Below are positions 24,160 to 32,512 of a DNA stretch of 64,000 nt, piece after piece (the stretch's first letter is position 1; each line of letters opens with the position of its first letter). Under the pieces are notes generated by a model, which saw only the letters and a program-made list of their open reading frames with translations, searched no databases and had not been told where the DNA came from. The position numbers and the translations under genes are program-made. Where the stretch lies: NCBI GenBank assembly GCA_963674545.2, contig CAXXFB010000001.1, forward strand, positions 1,426,001-1,490,000. The letters are read 5' to 3'. The stretch comes from JABGQS01 sp963674545 (GTDB lineage Bacteria > Bacillota > Clostridia > Christensenellales > SZUA-584).

Positions 24160-25080
24160 TCACACGCCCCCCAAAAGATTCAATATAGTCATTATGGCCG
24201 GGCCGAGAAGCACAATCAGAATGACCGGAAAGATAAAAAACACTAATGGTAAAATGATTTTAACTGGCGCTTTCATAGCTTTCTCTTGAACGAGTTGTCT
24301 TCGTTGCTGTCTTATTTGTGCCGCTTGAATATTTAATACGTTTTTTAATGAAAGCCCCCGCCGCTCCGCTTGTATAACAGCACTTGTAAATGCAAGCATT
24401 GCATCGATTCCGGTTCTTTCGCCTAACGCCGCTAAAGCATTGCTTCTGGTTTTACCTAAACTTATCTCTCGATGCGACACAATCAGTTCATCAATCAATG
24501 GCCCTTCTAGCCTGTTCACAACATGTAATAATGCTGCATCAAAGCCTAGGCCTGCTTCAACGCTGACGCTCAGCAAGTCTAAGACTTCCGGCATCTGCCG
24601 GCTCATTAATTCTTTCCTGCGGCGAATTTTGACTAGAAGTGTATACCTTAAAATCAGCATCCCTAACAACATCCCCAATATAGTAAACAGAATGATCCCA
24701 ATTATGCTAACTCTAATCATTAACGACGCAACCATAAATAAGACTCCTGTGGCTAATATGACAAAAACCTGAATAACATTATATGTTGCGGGTTGAACCT
24801 CATATCCTGCCTTTTCAAGAAGAATTTTGGACTTTTTACTGTTTAGCTTTGGAAAGATATTAGATAATCTGCCGATAGCCTTCAAAAAAACCGGCTTTAA
24901 AAACCTTTGCGTCAAAGGCTGTTTCAACTTTTCATCGTTAAATCTATCGTTTGGATCGAACATCTCATCAATATGATCAATCCTTGATTTGATTTGCTCT
25001 TTTTTTCTAGCTAAAGGTGAGAGCAGAAGTATAAAACAAAAGTAAATTAAAACAGCAGATGATATTGCAATATAAATCAT
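24160..25080 (-). CDS. tadC: Tad pilus inner-membrane platform protein TadC
   Basis: 306 residues of the type II secretion F (GspF) family. Membrane segments lie near residues 3-20, 105-145 and 270-300. The cytoplasmic domain contains MPEVLDLLSVSVEAGLGFDAAL and RTGIDAMLAFTSAVIQAERRGLSL, typical for TadC. With TadB it forms the assembly platform driven by the TadA ATPase. It follows tadB with a 7-bp gap. Confidence 0.94.
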   Translation of the reverse strand: MIYIAISSAVLIYFCFILLLSPLARKKEQIKSRIDHIDEMFDPNDRFNDEKLKQPLTQRFLKPVFLKAIGRLSNIFPKLNSKKSKILLEKAGYEVQPATYNVIQVFVILATGVLFMVASLMIRVSIIGIILFTILGMLLGMLILRYTLLVKIRRRKELMSRQMPEVLDLLSVSVEAGLGFDAALLHVVNRLEGPLIDELIVSHREISLGKTRSNALAALGERTGIDAMLAFTSAVIQAERRGLSLKNVLNIQAAQIRQQRRQLVQEKAMKAPVKIILPLVFFIFPVILIVLLGPAIMTILNLLGGV

Positions 25081-25087
25081 AATTACC

Positions 25088-26020
25088 TCACATTTTGATA
25101 TCGGTAATTTTTTTAATTACCAAAAAACCCAATATCTCCATTAGAATAGAAACAATTATTAAAATAATACCTATAGTAGTTGAAAAGAACCCTATGATAT
25201 ATGTCGGGTTCATAATCATAAGAATAGCAACCAAGAAAACTGGTAGTAACCCAATTACCAGACCTGATGTTTTACCAGACGCAGTTGCGATTCTTACCTC
25301 ACCCTTAATTCTCAGCCTGTCTCTAATTGTCCCGGCTATGTTATCAAGTACCTCGGCCAGATTCCCGCCAACCTTCCAGTGAATAAGCACAGCGGAAACA
25401 AGAAGGCTCAAATCGCTGTTATTAGTTCGCTTTACCATCCTTTCCATTGCTTCTTCGGTCGGCACCCCAAGCTGTATTTCCATAAGCGTACGCTTGAATT
25501 CGCCGGCAATCGGCTCGTGCATCTCCTTTGATACACTCTCCATAGACTGTTGAAAAGTAAAGCCCGCTCTTAAGTTGTTGCTTATCAAAACAATTGAATC
25601 CGAAAGCTGCATTTCAAATTTCTTCATCCTTTTCCTTTTAGATCTGGCTACAAGCAAGGGCGGTATAATTAAACCAATTAACATAACAGCAAAAACAGAA
25701 ATCAGCTGCCCTCCGGCTATAAGAAAAATCATAGGCGGCACAATCGTTGTTGCTGCCCATATGAGCAGGTATTCCTGCGGCTTTAATAAAATCCCTGCGG
25801 CTTCAAGATCGCCGGACAATTTTTTGCCAAATCCTACTCTTGTTTTTTGTTTATCCTTTTTTCTTTTTTGTGCGTCCGCTTTTTCCAGTTCAGTCTTTTT
25901 GGGATAAAGTTCTTTTACACGTTTATCTATAAGCACCTTTTTATTGCTTAGTTGATAAAATAAAATATTTAAAATGCAAAAAAGCAGTACACCGGAAAGG
26001 ACTGCAATGTCTATTTCCAT
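25088..26020 (-). CDS. tadB: Tad pilus inner-membrane platform protein TadB
   Basis: 310 residues, GspF family. N-terminal membrane anchor, a basic linker (residues 40-70, KKTELEKADAQKRKKDKQK), two central membrane segments, then a cytoplasmic domain with LSDSIVLISNNLRAGFTFQQSMESV and IHWKVGGNLAEVLDNIAGTIRDR, and two C-terminal membrane helices. It pairs with TadC to build the platform of the pilus machine. Confidence 0.94.
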   Translation of the reverse strand: MEIDIAVLSGVLLFCILNILFYQLSNKKVLIDKRVKELYPKKTELEKADAQKRKKDKQKTRVGFGKKLSGDLEAAGILLKPQEYLLIWAATTIVPPMIFLIAGGQLISVFAVMLIGLIIPPLLVARSKRKRMKKFEMQLSDSIVLISNNLRAGFTFQQSMESVSKEMHEPIAGEFKRTLMEIQLGVPTEEAMERMVKRTNNSDLSLLVSAVLIHWKVGGNLAEVLDNIAGTIRDRLRIKGEVRIATASGKTSGLVIGLLPVFLVAILMIMNPTYIIGFFSTTIGIILIIVSILMEILGFLVIKKITDIKM

Positions 26021-26032
26021 ATTTTTTGCTCC

Positions 26033-27349
26033 TTATTTTTTAAACCAGTCTTCGCTTAATGCGATCCCGGCTTCTGAGATTTTAGAAACAAACCCTGGAT
26101 AAATCCCTGTTGCACGATGCCTATGCTCTTTAAAAACAAACAAATCCTGAAGCGTGATCACATCGTTCTCCATCCCGGCAACTTCGGTAACACTTACAAC
26201 TTTTCTACTTCCATCACGAAGCCTTGCCGTATGAACTATTAAATCAATCGCTGAAGAAACCTGCTGCCTTATAGCCTTAACAGGAATCTCTACGCCTGCC
26301 ATAAGTACCATGGTCTCAATCCTTGAAATAACATCGCGTGGTGAATTGGCATGAGCTGTTGTCATAGAACCATCATGTCCGGTATTCATAGCTTGTAACA
26401 TATCTAGCGTTTCGTCAGAACGAACTTCGCCAACTATCATCCTGTCAGGGCGCATTCGCAATGCATTTCGAACTAGATCCCTTATAGTAATCAATCCCCG
26501 CCCTTCTGAGTTTGAAGGCCGGCTTTCCAGAGTAACAACATGTTCCTGCCTAAGCTGTAATTCTGCAGCATCCTCGATTGTAATTATACGTTCATTAGAC
26601 GGTATAAATCCGGACAATATATTGAGAAGAGTTGTTTTGCCGCTTCCCGTTCCGCCTGTAACAATGATGTTTAGTCTTGCTTTAACACAAACTTCCAAAA
26701 ATTTAATTATTGAAGGTGTAGCTGACCCAAAAGTAATCAAATCCGATATAGTGATTGGATCTTTAGCAAACTTCCTTATTGTTAAAACCGGCCCAACTAA
26801 CGATACCGGATTAATAATCGCGTTAACTCTTGAACCGTCTTTAAGCCGCGCATCAACCATTGGGCTTGACTCGTCGATATGTCGGCCAACAGAAGAAACT
26901 ATGCGATCGATTACTTGCATCACTTGACTATTATCTCTAAAGCAAATGTCAGTCAATTCAATTCGTCCCTGTCTTTCGATATAAACCTTTTTTGCGCCAT
27001 TGACCATTATTTCAGTAATTGACTCGTCCGCCAGCAATGGTTCAATAGGCCCAAGCCCTGCTACATCATTGAAAATCTCTTTCAAAAGGCGTTCTTTTTG
27101 TAAGCGCGTTAAGTTCAAAGATTCTTTACCTAGGCTGTCTTCAATTACCTTAATGATTTTTTCTTTGTGATTTTCATTTTCGATTTTGTTTTCCGGGCTA
27201 GTCGAAACTGATTTGAATGTTTCGATTACTTCATTATGTATTTTTTCTTTAATCCAAACAATATCATCGAAATTATCAATTCCAATTTCGGTCGATAATA
27301 TATCCTTTTCAATTCCTTGATCTTTTTTAATCCGTTCAAACAACGGCAT
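26033..27349 (-). CDS. tadA: Tad pilus assembly ATPase TadA/CpaF
   Basis: 438 residues of the secretion-ATPase VirB11/CpaF family. Walker A is GGTGSGKTT (232-240), followed by ITIEDAAEL (Asp box), a Walker B within MIVGEVRSDETLDMLQAMNTGHDGSMTTAHANSP with the His box. It powers polymerisation of the Flp pilin at the TadB/TadC platform. One ATPase gene is present, as in most Tad loci, where a single enzyme drives extension and possibly retraction. Confidence 0.96.
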   Translation of the reverse strand: MPLFERIKKDQGIEKDILSTEIGIDNFDDIVWIKEKIHNEVIETFKSVSTSPENKIENENHKEKIIKVIEDSLGKESLNLTRLQKERLLKEIFNDVAGLGPIEPLLADESITEIMVNGAKKVYIERQGRIELTDICFRDNSQVMQVIDRIVSSVGRHIDESSPMVDARLKDGSRVNAIINPVSLVGPVLTIRKFAKDPITISDLITFGSATPSIIKFLEVCVKARLNIIVTGGTGSGKTTLLNILSGFIPSNERIITIEDAAELQLRQEHVVTLESRPSNSEGRGLITIRDLVRNALRMRPDRMIVGEVRSDETLDMLQAMNTGHDGSMTTAHANSPRDVISRIETMVLMAGVEIPVKAIRQQVSSAIDLIVHTARLRDGSRKVVSVTEVAGMENDVITLQDLFVFKEHRHRATGIYPGFVSKISEAGIALSEDWFKK

Positions 27350-27388
27350 TTGTAAATACCTTCCTCATCCTCTTAGATTTCAAATACA

Positions 27389-28549
27389 CTACTCAGTTTC
27401 TTGTTTATCTACAGCCGGCTTATAATTTATAACATATTCTGTTAGCGATGTAATCGCTGCTCCGACTTTAGTTCTTTTTGCATTGAGCACAAACGGGGTT
27501 CCTGTATTCAAGGCCGTGCCCACAGTCTTCCAATCGCTAGGAATTACTGCGGCAATAGGACATTGCAGAATTTTTTTTACATCATTTATAGAAACCGATC
27601 CTTTTGATTCACGATTGATAATTAAACTAACTTTGTTTTTTTGATTGATGGATTCCAAGACTTTTAAACTAATCTTTGAATTTCTTAATATAGACACGTC
27701 TAAGCCAGTAACCATTAAAATCATTGTCGAGCTGTCGATAGCTAATATTGTAATGTCGTCGATATTTGCAGAAACATCAATAATCAAATAATCATAATAG
27801 GGCCGCATTATATTTATCAGCTTTTCGACATTTACTCCCTTTATAAATTCGGCGTACTCGGGACTTTTTGGCGCACTTAGTATTTGCAATCCTGAGGAAT
27901 GAGTCATCATATAGCTGCGGATTGTATCAATATCCAGGCTCGAATAGCCTTGTATGAGCTCATACAATGTATCGTTAGTTTCTAAATTTAGAAAAATATT
28001 TGCGTCACCATACTGTAAATCAAGATCAAGTAATGCGACCTTTTTCCTTTTTTTAGCTAAACTAACAGCAAGATTTACAGCAATGGTTGTCTTTCCACTA
28101 CCGCCTTTTGTGCCAAGAACTGTTATTACTTTTGATGTGTGCGCAAGAGTTTGTTCGCCTGTCAATGCAATACGATGCGAACTCTCAGCATTATAAACCG
28201 ATTTAACACTCTCAATAAGATATTTATTGTCCTCAAGCCATGGAACAACGTGCCTGATACCAGCCTTCATAGCCTTTTTTAGGGTGTCAACATCCATGTT
28301 CTCTGTTATCAGCATAACGACACTGCTAGGTCTGTTTAGGTATATACGCTCACTAATAGCAAAAATGTCTGTCTCGCCAGTATCCAAAACCATTATAACA
28401 ATGTCAGGTTCAACGCTTTCAATCCGACTCAATGCCGATGCGCCGTCCTCAAACTGACCGGCGATATAAATATCGTCGTTTCCCAAAGCAGTAATCAATT
28501 TAGCACGTGTTTCTTCCTGTTTGCTGATAATAATAATTTTAATGCCCAT
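27389..28549 (-). CDS. cpaE: Pilus localisation protein CpaE/TadZ (receiver plus MinD-like ATPase)
   Basis: 386 residues. Residues 3-120 form a response-regulator-like receiver domain (IIIISKQEETRAKLITAL; PDIVIMVLDTGETDIF), which may not be phosphorylated because the usual acidic pocket is incomplete. Residues 138-386 are a MinD/ParA-type ATPase with a deviant Walker A GTKGGSGKTT (146-155) and DLDLQYGDANIF. TadZ/CpaE proteins place the pilus machine, often at the cell pole. It precedes tadA in the operon. Confidence 0.93.
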   Translation of the reverse strand: MGIKIIIISKQEETRAKLITALGNDDIYIAGQFEDGASALSRIESVEPDIVIMVLDTGETDIFAISERIYLNRPSSVVMLITENMDVDTLKKAMKAGIRHVVPWLEDNKYLIESVKSVYNAESSHRIALTGEQTLAHTSKVITVLGTKGGSGKTTIAVNLAVSLAKKRKKVALLDLDLQYGDANIFLNLETNDTLYELIQGYSSLDIDTIRSYMMTHSSGLQILSAPKSPEYAEFIKGVNVEKLINIMRPYYDYLIIDVSANIDDITILAIDSSTMILMVTGLDVSILRNSKISLKVLESINQKNKVSLIINRESKGSVSINDVKKILQCPIAAVIPSDWKTVGTALNTGTPFVLNAKRTKVGAAITSLTEYVINYKPAVDKQETE

Positions 28550-28582
28550 TCTTTATTCTCTCAATCTTTAATAATTCTTTAT

Positions 28583-29353
28583 CTAATCTTCCAGCAAATC
28601 TTCAACAGTTAAGATGTCGCAATCAGTAATCTCAGAGCTTAGCGGCGACCGAAGAATTAACCTTATTTCTCCGCTGGCAACCGCAAGATTTAATTTGACA
28701 GCTTGTTCAGGCGTAACGGACAACGTTACCGTGCTATATTCGGTTTCTTCGTCTGGAAGCTTTGTATCAAGTCGCTTTCCTACTGCAAGTATCTTTATAT
28801 TTTGAAAAAGTTCTGTCGAGTATGTCCTGCTTACCACAGAGCTCTCCGTTTCCTCTGCCGTTTGTACGCCTTCCACATTTTGTACGCCTTCTGTATTTTG
28901 TGTTTCCACTATATTATCTATTGTTATTATCATAAGAACATCCACATAATCTTGTGGCTGAAGCAGTCCTGCAACACCGCTGACTTCATTCACAGCCACA
29001 GTAAATGCTCTTTGTCCCTCGTCAATTGCATATGCAAGGCTTGCAACACTCTCACCGGGCTCAACCAGCTTTGTTGTAATGATTTGCTCGTCTTTTACAA
29101 CCGGACCGTTAACGACTTTCCCCACAACTTCGTTAATGTTATGCGCAGCAAAAGAATTGACAGCTTCAGAAGGTAGTTCTACCACCGTTAACATGTCTTT
29201 TGAAATAACCATGTCTTTTGAGATGTCAACTTTTGCAGTGACTACAGAGGTCATCTCTACTTCATTTGGTTTATTTATATTTGCAAAAAAAACATACACA
29301 AGCACAGCAGTAAGAATTGCTGCCAGAATAGCAATAATGCGTATTTTTTTCAT
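28583..29353 (-). CDS. cpaB: Tad pilus assembly protein CpaB/RcpC
   Basis: 256 residues. One N-terminal membrane helix, then an SAF domain (VVTAKVDISKDMVISKDML; GKVVNGPVVKDEQIITTKL) and the RcpC/CpaB domain (EGQRAFTVAVNEVSGVAGLLQPQDYVDVL). An extra-cytoplasmic protein of Tad machines; in monoderms it may contact the cell wall instead of a secretin. A Glu/Thr/Val-rich insertion (NTEGVQNVEGVQTAEE) carries a short tandem repeat EGVQ. AAGGGGG precedes the ATG. Confidence 0.92.
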   Translation of the reverse strand: MKKIRIIAILAAILTAVLVYVFFANINKPNEVEMTSVVTAKVDISKDMVISKDMLTVVELPSEAVNSFAAHNINEVVGKVVNGPVVKDEQIITTKLVEPGESVASLAYAIDEGQRAFTVAVNEVSGVAGLLQPQDYVDVLMIITIDNIVETQNTEGVQNVEGVQTAEETESSVVSRTYSTELFQNIKILAVGKRLDTKLPDEETEYSTVTLSVTPEQAVKLNLAVASGEIRLILRSPLSSEITDCDILTVEDLLED

Positions 29354-29384
29354 ATTACCCCCTTAAGACATTTGTTCAAAATAA

Positions 29385-30389
29385 TTAATCAATCAATGAA
29401 ATGGAATATAAACCAAAGTCGTTTGGACCTCCGATTTCATCCTCAAGAGACCCTTCGCCGTTTACTACTAAGTCTTTTATGAAAGAGCCATATACATAAC
29501 AGTTATGTCCTTGTCCGGCGCACCCTTCAAGTATAAAGGCGGCAAAGCCCCTAATTGTCACCTCATGTGCGCTATTATACGTAATTACTGGAACTGTAAC
29601 TACCCTGGGACACGTTTCAACATATTGCTCCACTATACAACCTGCGGTTGGATAGTGTGTACATAAATCCATCCTATAATCGACTCCTCTATTGGTCGGA
29701 TTCGACATATTCCCTGTATTAACATCAAGTATCTGTCCAACTTTTAAAATCCCTTGATACCCATATTTTAACCAGTCCTCATGTATATTAGCGCCGCCGC
29801 TGCTACCCTCGAGATATAGAGGTCCAAATGCTCCGCTGTATACATCGTCATCAGAAGCCCCAAGCTTAAGTTCTAGATTTTCAGTAGTACCGGAAGCTTT
29901 TGCGCTTTCAAGATATTCTTTGGTAACGCTTAGAGGAATAACGTCTCTAACACCTATCGCTGGAGAAATTTGGGCTGTTGCTGTTCTGCTAACATTTAAA
30001 TCCGATACGCCGATAACCGGAGCGATGTAAAGCTGTTCCTGTTTGTAGACAACCACTGTTACGCTTGTATAATATAAGTTATTGGTTGATAAGTTCAATT
30101 GAACATTTATGGTATAGTCGTCTTCGGTGATGCCGTTTAGTTCTAAATATTCTTTAGCTTTTTGTTCCACAGCCGTTATACTGCCACCGTTTTCAACGGG
30201 TAATAATGACGCAGCAGCCAGCGCAGCAGAATCTGATGCGTTTTGCATATCTGCTGTTCTTAGGTATACCAAACCAAAATCAATAACAAATGCAGCGATA
30301 ACCAACAACACAATAAACACAAGCGCCATTATGATAGGTACCGAACCATTGCAATCCTTTATCATTTGACTAAATTTTTTATACTTCAT
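29385..30389 (-). CDS. TadG-like pseudopilin/adhesin
   Basis: 334 residues with a type IV-like hydrophobic N-terminus (GSVPIIMALVFIVLLVIAAFVIDFGLVYL, residues 14-42) after a short basic leader, typical of TadG/DUF2134 proteins, followed by DMQNASDSAALAAA. The C-terminal part contains CTHYPTAGCIVEQYVETCP and EGCAGQGHNCYV, so six cysteines may form disulfides outside the cell. It is likely a minor pseudopilin or pilus-tip component. Follows the TadE-like gene. Confidence 0.85.
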   Translation of the reverse strand: MKYKKFSQMIKDCNGSVPIIMALVFIVLLVIAAFVIDFGLVYLRTADMQNASDSAALAAASLLPVENGGSITAVEQKAKEYLELNGITEDDYTINVQLNLSTNNLYYTSVTVVVYKQEQLYIAPVIGVSDLNVSRTATAQISPAIGVRDVIPLSVTKEYLESAKASGTTENLELKLGASDDDVYSGAFGPLYLEGSSGGANIHEDWLKYGYQGILKVGQILDVNTGNMSNPTNRGVDYRMDLCTHYPTAGCIVEQYVETCPRVVTVPVITYNSAHEVTIRGFAAFILEGCAGQGHNCYVYGSFIKDLVVNGEGSLEDEIGGPNDFGLYSISLID

Positions 30390-30456
30390 TTTTTTTTACC
30401 GATTTTTGATCTGTATAAAATTTTTACAAATCAATTTCAGGCAAGCGCCTAAAACG

Positions 30457-30864
30457 CTATTCTGCCTTCATCGTACACTCAGTTTCAGTTATATAGTCTT
30501 GTGAGCCAAAAATCATCTGTGCAAAAGGTGTAAGGAGGCGGAAAGTATAATCAATACTTACTACTACATCGCCCTCTCTGGGAGATGATAGATTAGTGCG
30601 CACTACTGTCACATCTAGGCCACTGTGAGTAAAGTCAGGCATGACGTCGTAAACTTTGTCTTCAACAACATCATTAAAATTCGAAGATGTAACCCTTACC
30701 GCCCCGTATCTTGCCCCTTCTCTACATCCGTAAGTTGCTAGCAACTGGTTTCCGAGAAGCCATCCAAAATCTATAATGGCAAACACTAAAAGAAGCAGAA
30801 TTGGTAACACCAATGCAAACTCAACCAGTGACTGGCCTCTCTTACCAAACAACTTGCGAACCAT
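30457..30864 (-). CDS. tadE: TadE-like pseudopilin
   Basis: 135 residues of the TadE family: a short basic leader (MVRKLFGKRG) then QSLVEFALVLPILLLLVFAIIDFGWLL, the conserved hydrophobic pseudopilin helix with Glu5 after the Gly-Gln prepilin peptidase site, and the downstream TYGCREGARYGAV segment typical of TadE. It should be processed by a prepilin peptidase; none is encoded in the window. Located between flp and the TadG-like gene. Confidence 0.93.
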   Translation of the reverse strand: MVRKLFGKRGQSLVEFALVLPILLLLVFAIIDFGWLLGNQLLATYGCREGARYGAVRVTSSNFNDVVEDKVYDVMPDFTHSGLDVTVVRTNLSSPREGDVVVSIDYTFRLLTPFAQMIFGSQDYITETECTMKAE

Positions 30865-30877
30865 TCTAAATACCTAC

Positions 30878-31072
30878 TTATGGAGCTTCCCCGCCTAGCC
30901 CAGTTGATATGTCGCCAAACACACCAAACACAGCCAAGCCAACGACCGTTATCGCACCAATAACAACTATCGCAATAAGTGCAATAATCAGTCCGTATTC
31001 CACCATAGCCTGTCCTTTTTTGTTTTTAATCAGCATTTTTGCTCCGTTGGATAATAGTGACAAAAGCATCAT
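30878..31072 (-). CDS. flp: Flp-type major pilin
   Basis: 64 residues. A leader (MMLLSLLSNGAKMLIKNKKG) precedes the prepilin cleavage site G-QAMVEYGLIIALIAIVV, with the Flp hallmark Glu-Tyr pair, and a short Gly-rich tail. It is the main subunit of the thin Tad pilus. The ATG pair at 31067-31072 is the chosen start; the GGAGGG site lies 10-11 nt upstream, between the pilin and a GEMM-I aptamer. Only one flp gene is present. Confidence 0.92.
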   Translation of the reverse strand: MMLLSLLSNGAKMLIKNKKGQAMVEYGLIIALIAIVVIGAITVVGLAVFGVFGDISTGLGGEAP

Positions 31073-31104
31073 AATCGAATTTCCCTCCATGTTATATTTT
31101 TTTT

Positions 31105-31190
31105 GAGGCAGCCGAACCACCATAATAGGCGAGTGCCTGTATTAGGCTTCAGGCTTTGCGTCCCCGGCTTTTGCCGGGTTTGCTTTTCAC
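31105..31190 (-). promoter_or_regulatory. GEMM-I riboswitch aptamer before flp (cyclic dinucleotide sensor)
   Basis: Minus-strand RNA: GCAAACC, a GC-rich hairpin (CCCGGC-AAAA-GCCGGG), then the hallmark GGGACGCAAAGC, GCCTAA and a 3' half ending GGTTCGGCTGCC. This order is the cyclic-di-GMP-I (GEMM-I) aptamer. The base aligned to G20 of the Vibrio Vc2 aptamer is A (AAAAGCAAACC). The hairpin loop is AAAA, not a GNRA loop. No terminator follows; the aptamer 3' end CTGCCTC could pair with the GGAGGG ribosome site of flp, suggesting translational control (inference). Confidence 0.85.
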
Positions 31191-31213
31191 AAAAAGGAAC
31201 AAATATGTTTTTT

Positions 31214-31222
31214 ATTTTATCA
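31214..31222 (-). promoter_or_regulatory. Possible extended -10 promoter for the flp leader
   Basis: TGATAAAAT on the minus strand (TG-n-TAAAAT), placed so that transcription would begin about 15 nt before the aptamer. No good -35 hexamer is visible. Confidence 0.4.
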
Positions 31223-31301
31223 GTACTGTGATGTTTAATTACCTCCCAAGAATAATGAACTAATCCAAGGAATATCGCATCAACAATTGTTTTCAAAGCC
31301 A

Positions 31302-31321
31302 GTCCTGTTTTTCAACAGGAC
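31302..31321 (-). terminator. Hairpin after the 97-codon ORF, possible terminator
   Basis: GTCCTGTT (31302-31309) and AACAGGAC (31314-31321) form a perfect 8-bp stem with a 4-nt loop, 16 bp past the ORF stop. The minus-strand tail (TGGCTTTGAAAAC) has few T residues, so termination may be weak. Confidence 0.5.
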
Positions 31322-31337
31322 AATAGTTCTGTCTTCG

Positions 31338-31631
31338 TTAAAGTTCAAGCCCTTCTATCAGTGTAAAAGCTCCATTATGCAATTTATTTTCGAACAAGAC
31401 ACAATTAGATTTTTCGTACGAAAACATACCGGCAAGTATTTTTAGATTTCCAGCGGCAAGCTCTGTAAAGATTATATAACGTGGTTTGCGGTATAAAATT
31501 CTAAACTGTTTTTTTAAAAGACAAATCAGACTCCTGCCTTTTCTGAACTTATGCTTTTTTCTTTGCGTATTGATTTCTTTACCGATATAAACAGAATTTG
31601 TAGTATTTAGCGTCTCAGCAGCTACCTTCAT
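31338..31631 (-). CDS. Small basic protein of unknown function, between two riboswitches
   Basis: 97 residues, rich in Lys and Arg in the first half (QRKKHKFRKGRS, KKQFRILYRKPRY) and more neutral after. No signal, membrane helix or motif that I recognise. The ATG at 31629-31631 has GAGAGGTGA 7 nt upstream, a strong ribosome site, which supports translation. It lies after an aptamer-terminator unit (31749-31849) and before the aptamer of flp, so its expression probably follows a cyclic dinucleotide signal. Confidence 0.55.
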   Translation of the reverse strand: MKVAAETLNTTNSVYIGKEINTQRKKHKFRKGRSLICLLKKQFRILYRKPRYIIFTELAAGNLKILAGMFSYEKSNCVLFENKLHNGAFTLIEGLEL

Positions 31632-31748
31632 GAGCTTGTCACCTCTCATAAATATTGCTATATTTTTTATTTTGATTAGAATACCCTATCTGAAAAGTAG
31701 AATGACTGTTTGTTTTAGCAAGAATTAATATTTAGCATCAAGAGACAT

Positions 31749-31777
31749 AAAAAGCCACTCTCAAGTATTGAGGCGGC
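31749..31777 (-). terminator. Riboswitch-linked terminator overlapping aptamer 3' end
   Basis: Minus strand GCCGCCTCAA-TAC-TTGAGAGTGGC followed by TTTTT. The 5' arm (31770-31777) is also the 3' strand of the GEMM-I aptamer, so ligand-bound aptamer and terminator exclude each other. This geometry predicts that ligand binding turns the downstream ORF on. Prediction only. Confidence 0.65.
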
Positions 31778-31849
31778 CGAACTGTCATAGCACAAGTGCT
31801 TTAGACTCCTAGCTTTGCGCCCCCGACTTTTATCGGGTTTGCTTTTCAC
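31770..31849 (-). promoter_or_regulatory. Second GEMM-I riboswitch aptamer, before the 97-codon ORF
   Basis: Minus-strand RNA has GCAAACC, a hairpin CCCGA-TAAAAG-TCGGG, then GGCGCAAAGC (one base off the usual GACGCAAAGC), GTCTAA and a 3' half ending GTTCGGCCGCC. Overall layout matches the aptamer upstream of flp and the GEMM-I family. The G20-equivalent is again A. It is followed by an overlapping intrinsic terminator. Confidence 0.82.
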
Positions 31850-31896
31850 TGTTTTATTGTTGTTATTTATTGTATCGTTTCCATCTATACTATTAT

Positions 31897-31925
31897 ATGT
31901 TATATCTTTAACATTTATTTGTCAA
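31897..31925 (-). promoter_or_regulatory. Sigma-A promoter for the second aptamer transcript
   Basis: Minus strand TTGACA (31920-31925), 17-bp spacer, TAACAT (31897-31902). A start near 31890 would place the aptamer about 40 nt into the transcript. The -35 is perfect and the -10 has two mismatches. Confidence 0.6.
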
Positions 31926-32369
31926 TATTAATTTATTTTTATATCATTATTTTCATTTATTGTTTATTTTTACCATTTTGCTGCAATATATTATCATTTT
32001 GTCTGTATATTTATTTATGTATTATTAACAATACTTCACTGATGGCAAAGACAGGTTCTCGTTCACTTATAGAAAAGCTTGAGGACCTGAGGAAAGAAAA
32101 AGGTATGTTTGAATTTAGCATTTCGAACATCCAGTAGGGATTCAAAGATGCTGCAGTTTACAAGTATGAGGTAATATGCTTTCATTACTGCAAAAAAGCT
32201 TAATATACATAGCACTCTAGCAACTACAAAACAGCTCATCAATTTATTTATAGATAAGGCGATTATATTTAACGTGTTATGTTGAATTGCATTTAAAATT
32301 AATGTGCGGAATTATGCCTGACGATTTTGTTGAAAACAAAACGCCGACACAGCATCGTGTCAGTGTGAG
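31926..32369. other. Intergenic, AT-rich, no supported gene
   Basis: About 440 bp between the aptamer promoter and the tRNA-Leu region. A plus-strand frame at 32041-32137 reads MAKTGSRSLIEKLEDLRKEK before a stop and could be a small remnant, but it has no ribosome site and the frame upstream is low-complexity. Nothing else is recognisable. Confidence 0.5.
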
Positions 32370-32456
32370 TGGTGCCGAAGGCGGGATTTGCTCCGCTTCG
32401 CTATCACGCCTCCTCGTTCAGAGCATGCTCCCAGCATGCTCTTTTCACTCCGGTTC
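32370..32456 (-). repeat. Near-copy of tRNA-Leu 3' end with perfect palindrome
   Basis: TGGTGCCGAAGGCGGGATTTG (32370-32390) repeats the tRNA-Leu 3' end at 32513-32533 with one mismatch, same orientation. It is followed by a perfect 10-bp inverted repeat AGAGCATGCT-CCC-AGCATGCTCT (32420-32442) and by CGGTTCAAATCC (32450-32461), a T-arm-like sequence in the opposite orientation. The set does not fold into a complete tRNA. It may be an integration scar or a dispersed repeat element that carries a tRNA end. Confidence 0.55.
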
Positions 32457-32480
32457 AAATCCTCTTTTTCTTTCCCAAAT

Positions 32481-32502
32481 AAAAAAAGCACACCTGTGGT
32501 GC
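32481..32502 (-). terminator. Probable terminator of tRNA-Leu
   Basis: Minus strand GCACC-ACA-GGTGTGC (one bulge) followed by seven T residues, 10 nt past the tRNA 3' end. Confidence 0.6.
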
Positions 32503-32512
32503 ACTTCCTTAT

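Noticed and set aside
31069..31296. Open frame of 75 codons on the minus strand over the flp leader
   Set aside because: It runs through the GEMM-I aptamer, starts at TTG with a poor ribosome site and shows no family resemblance.
31919..32137. Plus-strand frame of 72 codons, tail MAKTGSRSLIEKL
   Set aside because: No ribosome site, low-complexity first half; kept only as a possible small remnant.
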